64,000 nt of DNA from Ophiura sarsii (Eukaryota; Echinodermata; Ophiuroidea; Amphilepidida; Ophiuridae). Positions 60,501 to 64,000 of this stretch are shown here, piece by piece. The notes beneath the pieces are model-generated. The model did no database searches and had not been told where the DNA came from. It worked only from the letters and a program-made list of their open reading frames with translations. The translations under genes were made by a program, and so were the position numbers. Every line of letters starts with the position of its first letter. Within the stretch, counting starts at the first letter, position 1. The stretch lies in NCBI GenBank assembly GCA_035610835.1, contig CM069445.1:35726656-35790655 (forward strand), read 5' to 3'.

Positions 60501-63023
60501 ATTATATCATGAACACTACTATTACGTGAAAGCATTGGAGCGTTGTAGAGGATGCTCAACCCTAACAATTGCACAATCCAAAGTAGTCCAGGGACTTTTT
60601 AGTGACCATTAAGAATGCTCGCATGTTTCATTGCTCAAATTTAAAAATCCTTGAATCCATGTTTATAATCGACCCTGCTTAGGCCAACAAAAAGAAATTG
60701 TTTGTTTGTTTTTTCTCTTCATCCATTTATCATTTTGGGCTATATTGGGCTTGACTGCGTCTCTCTTGGGCTATATTGGGCTCGACTGCGTCTCTCCCAA
60801 TATTTTTAAAAACTCATAGCTCGACCAATACAATGGGCTTAATCTATCCAATAGATGCAACATGGAAACCTTCATATGTTAATGAGGTCAAAGGTCACAT
60901 ACAAAGGTAATCTCGTCGTGCGAGTGCAACAATATCGTATCTGCATTTTGCTGTATTTGCAAGAGAAGCATTCTTATGTTTTCATACTTATTGTGTTTTT
61001 GAGTAAACATATTATGTTTTGGAAGTATAAAGATTATTTTCTTTGATGATATAAATTGAACATCGTGTCATAAAAATAAGTATTTGAAAAGATATTGACA
61101 TTTTTAGATAACGTATCTGCAATAACAAATCTAGTGAGTGCAACAACAACATATGTGGCAGATACGTTATTATTGCACTTGGAAAACTTGAGAAAATATG
61201 AAAATCAGAGTGCAACAACAACGTATGTGGCAGATACGATATTATTGCACTGAGAAAACTTGAGAAAATATGAAAATCAGAGTGCAACAACAACGTATGT
61301 GGCAGATACGATATTATTGCACTGAGAAAACTTGAGAAAATATGAAAATCAGAGTGCAACAACAACGTATGTGGCAGATACGTTATTATTTTGCACTGAG
61401 AAAGCTTGAGAAAATATGAGAAAACAGAGGGCAAGAACATTGTAAGTGGTAGATACGTTGTTGTTGCACTCAGAATAATATAACATTAAATTAAAGTGCA
61501 CTTACGATATTGTTTTTTATTAATTAAAACACAATTAATTTGTTTAAGAACTTCAAAATTAGCTTAAAATGAGCGCAATTACTTACTCTTCCAAAATATA
61601 TAAAAAAGTCAATTTCGCCAAAATGTCACTTACGACATTGTTGCACTCGCACGACGATCTGAGGTCAGATGTAAAATTTAGTGCACACTTTGTGTCTTGT
61701 CCATTTCTTTTCAATGACCAATTGTAACCATTATTATGTTTTGAGGTGCCCAAGTGTGGTATAAAATTGGATAGATTGAGCCTATATATGTATTGGTCGA
61801 GCTATGAGTTTTTAAAAATATTGGGAGAGACGCAGTCGAGCCCAATATTTTAAAACTCATAGCGAGACCAATACATATTGGGCGTAATTCATCCAATTTT
61901 ATCATTATTATGTTTTGAGGTGTCCAAGTGTGGGATAATATTCGATCCAAAACAAGCTATAAACCAGACTTTTAATTTTCATGCATACATGATAGCCCAA
62001 TCTAAATCCCACCCCCTAATTCACATATATTTTGGGGTAAAAATAATACATTACGAATGTAAAAAATGGTCCGTTTTGTCCATTCAAATTGCTCAAAAAG
62101 TTTTTAAAAAATGAAAATGAAAATAAAAAACAATACGATCGGTCGAACGTGGACAAACAAACGTCTTTTTTGTTGGCCTTATCAGTGGGCACTGCTATCA
62201 GATTTCATTACCCTAACAAATAATTGTATTGACTTTTTTACCATCCTTAATCTTTACTCAGCCCTATATGATGTAGCCGAAATCGAGCCAGATATGTCCA
62301 AACCCAACCATCTGATCATCGGTGTGTCCAGCGATCGTGGTCTATGTGGCGGTATCCACTCTAGCATCACAAAGGCCATCAAGGCAGAGCTAAGCGAAGA
62401 AGCAGCTGCTGCTAGGAATAATAAGTTGGTCCTTATAGGGGATAAAGTACGCACACAGATATCTAGGTGAGTAGCATTGCGGCATCAGTTTTATGACCAG
62501 GGATACTATTAATTTTGGGATAGGAAACTCCTATACATACTGTGCATATATGTAAGTAACAGGTCACATTTTCTAGGCTATTTTAATGAGCTCATCCACG
62601 AAGTGTGATCATATCTTGATGGCGCTATAGCACTGTTTGTCGTCTTCTTAGGTATAGACTTTTAATTGAAGTTCATACAGAATTGTTGTAAAAAATCCTA
62701 AAAATTGTGCGCTTATGATAAAAACCTTACTTGCTGCAGGGTTTCATAAGCATGTGGAGCACACCATACCATTCTCCAATATTTTCAGATTGAGTAGAAA
62801 CTTGCTCTGCTGACCAACGTTACTGTTCTTGTCCAAATGTGTAACATTTATCATTGTACCTTCTATTGTCACTTCACAGAACACACGCGAAGAATATCTT
62901 GATGAGCGTGAAGGATGTCGGTCGCAAGCCTCCCACCTTCACCGAGGCGTCGGTTATATCGGCAGCGATTCTGAACTCTGGTTTTGAATTTGATACAGCA
63001 GAAGTCATATTCAATAGGTTCAG
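57515..63023 (+). CDS. ATP5F1C: ATP synthase F1 gamma subunit, mitochondrial; 3' part off window
   Basis: Exons at 57504-57533, 59673-59804, 62262-62466 and 62880-63023 join in frame and give 166 residues plus two bases, about the first 60% of the mature protein. The gamma subunit is the rotating central stalk of F1-ATPase in the mitochondrial matrix. Family matches are unmistakable: [17 protein letters not shown] in the N-terminal helix, [16 protein letters not shown] (residues 70-85), [13 protein letters not shown] (132-139) and NSGFEFD. The C-terminal helix of the coiled-coil rotor, about 110 residues, must lie to the right. The ATG at 57515 gives MATLKL, matching the MATLKD start of mature animal gamma subunits. 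The mitochondrial presequence normally upstream of that point was not found, so its exon may be missed or the start may lie elsewhere. The acceptor of the second exon is in a four-copy tandem array. Confidence 0.93.
57988..58144. mobile_element. Small inverted-repeat element in ATP synthase gamma intron
   Basis: CTACTATTTCC / GGAAATAGTAG core with outer arms including ATTTACTG and CAGTAAAT. Non-coding. Confidence 0.6.
58458..59181. mobile_element. Harbinger-like non-autonomous element (724 bp)
   Basis: Ends GGCCCCTTGCAATTAAA and TTTAATTGCAAGGGGCC, inverted match about 35 bases, flanked by TAA (58455-58457, 59182-59184). A 3-bp TWA duplication with GGCC ends fits PIF/Harbinger. No transposase frame. 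Confidence 0.78.
59253..59695 (+). repeat. 110-bp tandem repeat duplicating a splice acceptor and exon start
   Basis: Four units, period exactly 110 bases. Each holds about 87 bases of intron end, the acceptor TTTCAATTACAG and the first 23 bases of the ATP synthase gamma exon (TTCAGATGCGGTTGAAGTCC then GTG). Exon starts fall at 59343, 59453, 59563 and 59673. Units are nearly identical. Confidence 0.96.
59673..59804 (+). CDS. ATP5F1C: ATP synthase gamma, exon with the N-terminal helix
   Basis: The last of four identical acceptors (TTACAG) precedes it; the donor at 59805 is GTAAAA. It encodes the highly conserved [17 protein letters not shown] helix. Only this fourth copy of the exon start continues into the real exon; entry from the three upstream acceptors would run into an in-frame TAA. 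Confidence 0.92.
59942..60075. mobile_element. Hairpin element in ATP synthase gamma intron
   Basis: TCACTGCAAATTATGAGTGT at the left returns as ACACTCATAATTTGCAGTGA at the right; 134 bases. Confidence 0.85.
60210..60233. repeat. Poly-G run
   Basis: About 24 G in a GGTCGGTCGG-containing stretch within an ATP synthase gamma intron; a similar GGTCGGTCGG stretch is at 26540-26560. Confidence 0.95.
60914..61656. mobile_element. ATCT-flanked element carrying a 72-bp tandem array
   Basis: Ends CGTCGTGCGAGTGCAACAAT and ATTGTTGCACTCGCACGACG; ATCT at 60910-60913 and 61657-61660. 743 bp, no transposase. Contains the tandem at 61136-61480. Confidence 0.82.
61136..61480. repeat. 72-bp tandem repeat, five units
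   Basis: GAGTGCAACAACAACGTATG starts at 61136, 61208, 61280, 61352 and (diverged) 61427. Each unit contains a dyad, GTGCAAYAAYAACGTAT facing its complement, so each can form a small hairpin. Confidence 0.92.
62262..62466 (+). CDS. ATP5F1C: ATP synthase gamma, exon with [10 protein letters not shown]
   Basis: Acceptor TTTACTCAG, donor GTGAGT at 62467. It encodes from [11 protein letters not shown] to [19 protein letters not shown] is the family signature at the start of the central Rossmann-like domain. Confidence 0.94.
62880..63023 (+). CDS. ATP5F1C: ATP synthase gamma, exon with VGRKPPTF
   Basis: Acceptor CTTCACAG, donor GTAAGT at 63024. It ends in phase 2 within ...IFNRFR, where animal orthologues continue into the next segment of the central domain. 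No later exon is recognisable before 64000. Confidence 0.93.
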
Positions 63024-63706
63024 GTAAGTCACAAGGAATAGTTGGTATAAGGGGATATACACCTAACACAAAAAGTTCCAGACCAGGTGTTTTCATGTTG
63101 GCTAATCCAAAATCAATACTCGGTACCAACAATCTGAAATGTTTATTTAATGAAAAAAATTCTTACCCTGTAGTTTGATACCTCATCCATGGGGCAAAAT
63201 TAAAAAGGGTGGGGTTCTGACCCCTGTCCCGACAGTGGATCCATTGTATAGCATGGCCTAGTCTAACTTTGAGCGCAGCAGCTTCCATAAGGTGTAAGAG
63301 TTCTTCTTTATTTAGCAATGAAACCTTATTGTGTGTGTGTGCGTGTGCACATTACTGTTTCTCTCACTGGGCAACTGCATTTATCGATAGCTGAGTGTTT
63401 TGAATACTGGTTCCTGGCTAGTGGAAATGAAAGCCACTTTCACTGGCACACATTTGACCAAGGTGTTAGGCTGTTAGCATCTGGGGGTCCAGAGACTTCA
63501 AACATTTGGAAATAAGACAATTGGAACAACCCTACCCCAAAATTCAAATGGAAAACATAATGAATGGATTTCCATGTTGAAGTGAAAATTTATTTTGGTT
63601 ATAATCCTGTTGAATAGCTGTGTCACCCTAATATTTCATAGTTAACACTATGACAAATAACATGTACATTATGAATGTACCATATTACAAATTATTACCC
63701 GCTAAT
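63024..63706. other. ATP synthase gamma intron, no feature seen
   Basis: AT-rich; no exon matching the rest of the gamma subunit and no clear repeat before the hAT-like element at 63707. Confidence 0.5.
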
Positions 63707-63993
63707 CAGGGTTGTAGCTAGACCAGATTGAGTGCTGGGCAATTTTACTGACGGCGAACGGAATAAGTGTAGCGAACGAAGTGCAGTGGATCATGGAATG
63801 GGGTCTAGAGGCCTTCTTAATTTTTGTTAAGGGGTTATAAATGCACTTCGACGGTTCCTGCCACATTTTAATGATTTTTTTCCACAAATTGTTTTAAAAA
63901 AAAGGTACCAGGTTTTTTTACCCTTATTTTTTAAGAGTGCCATACGCTGGGTACAACTTCTGGACGACCCCGTCCGGCGTAGCCTCAACCCTG
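63707..63993. mobile_element. hAT-like non-autonomous element at the right edge
   Basis: Ends CAGGGTTGTAGCTA and TAGCCTCAACCCTG form an imperfect terminal inverted repeat. The 8 bases before (CCGCTAAT) nearly match those after (CCGTTAA, then the window ends), fitting an 8-bp hAT duplication. No coding sequence seen. Confidence 0.6.
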
Positions 63994-64000
63994 CCGTTAA

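Larger units (their letters stand above)
60767..61886. repeat. Inverted repeat around a nested element in ATP synthase gamma intron
   Basis: GGGCTCGACTGCGTCTCTCC, then CATAGCTCGACCAATAC, at 60778-60830 return reversed at about 61785-61846. A partial extra copy on each side (60735-60766; 61847-61886). Encloses the element at 60914-61656. Confidence 0.75.

Noticed and set aside
61012..61440. 142-codon minus-strand frame with repeated [13 protein letters not shown]
   Set aside because: It exists because the 72-bp tandem unit is a multiple of three without stops; it is not a gene.

Overview
The window reads as nuclear DNA of an animal, most likely a marine invertebrate deuterostome (echinoderm, hemichordate or cephalochordate). 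Genes are split by GT-AG introns, intergenic and intronic DNA is packed with short transposons, poly-G/poly-C runs are many, and the words AGGCCTA and TACATGTA recur throughout, as they do in such genomes. The species cannot be fixed from the sequence alone. There is no sign of bacterial gene organisation.

Two protein genes are certain, both on the + strand. (1) A complete five-exon Rab-family small GTPase (20895-33479, 214 residues, Cys-Gly-Cys C-terminus), whose introns hold most of the transposons in the middle of the window. (2) The 5' and middle part of the gene for the gamma subunit of mitochondrial ATP synthase (57515-63023, ATP5F1C family), cut off by the right edge. A third, probable gene at 41157-42200 encodes an unrecognised 165-residue hydrophilic protein in its last exon. 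No functional link between the three is visible.

Region by region: 1-6700 holds inverted-repeat transposons, several nested. 6734-9356 is a 31-bp minisatellite (about 50 units) split by a 1.05-kb transposon. 9357-14820 is repeat debris. 14821-20894 holds transposons upstream of the Rab gene. 20895-33479 is the Rab gene, with a three-deep transposon nest in intron 1 and an almost perfect inverted repeat of about 850 bp per arm in intron 3. 33590-35340 is a degenerate tandem repeat of about 165 bp. 35355-43800 holds more inverted-repeat elements around the probable 165-residue gene. 44240-48300 is a composite of ACGTATG-rich repeats around a decayed LINE. 48300-51600 shows little. 51604-54761 is a second, minus-strand LINE (endonuclease plus reverse transcriptase, frameshifted) split by a hAT-type insertion with a clean 8-bp target duplication. 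55000-64000 is the ATP synthase gamma region, with a tandem array that repeats a splice acceptor four times.

The strongest oddities are the near-identical inverted repeat with tRNA-promoter-like boxes inside the Rab gene, the fourfold acceptor/exon-start array in the ATP synthase gene, the two oppositely oriented copies of one transposon on either side of Rab exon 1, and the higher-order alternation inside the minisatellite. Non-coding repeat boundaries were placed by eye from terminal inverted repeats and target duplications, so most are good to a few bases where a duplication is quoted and to tens of bases otherwise.
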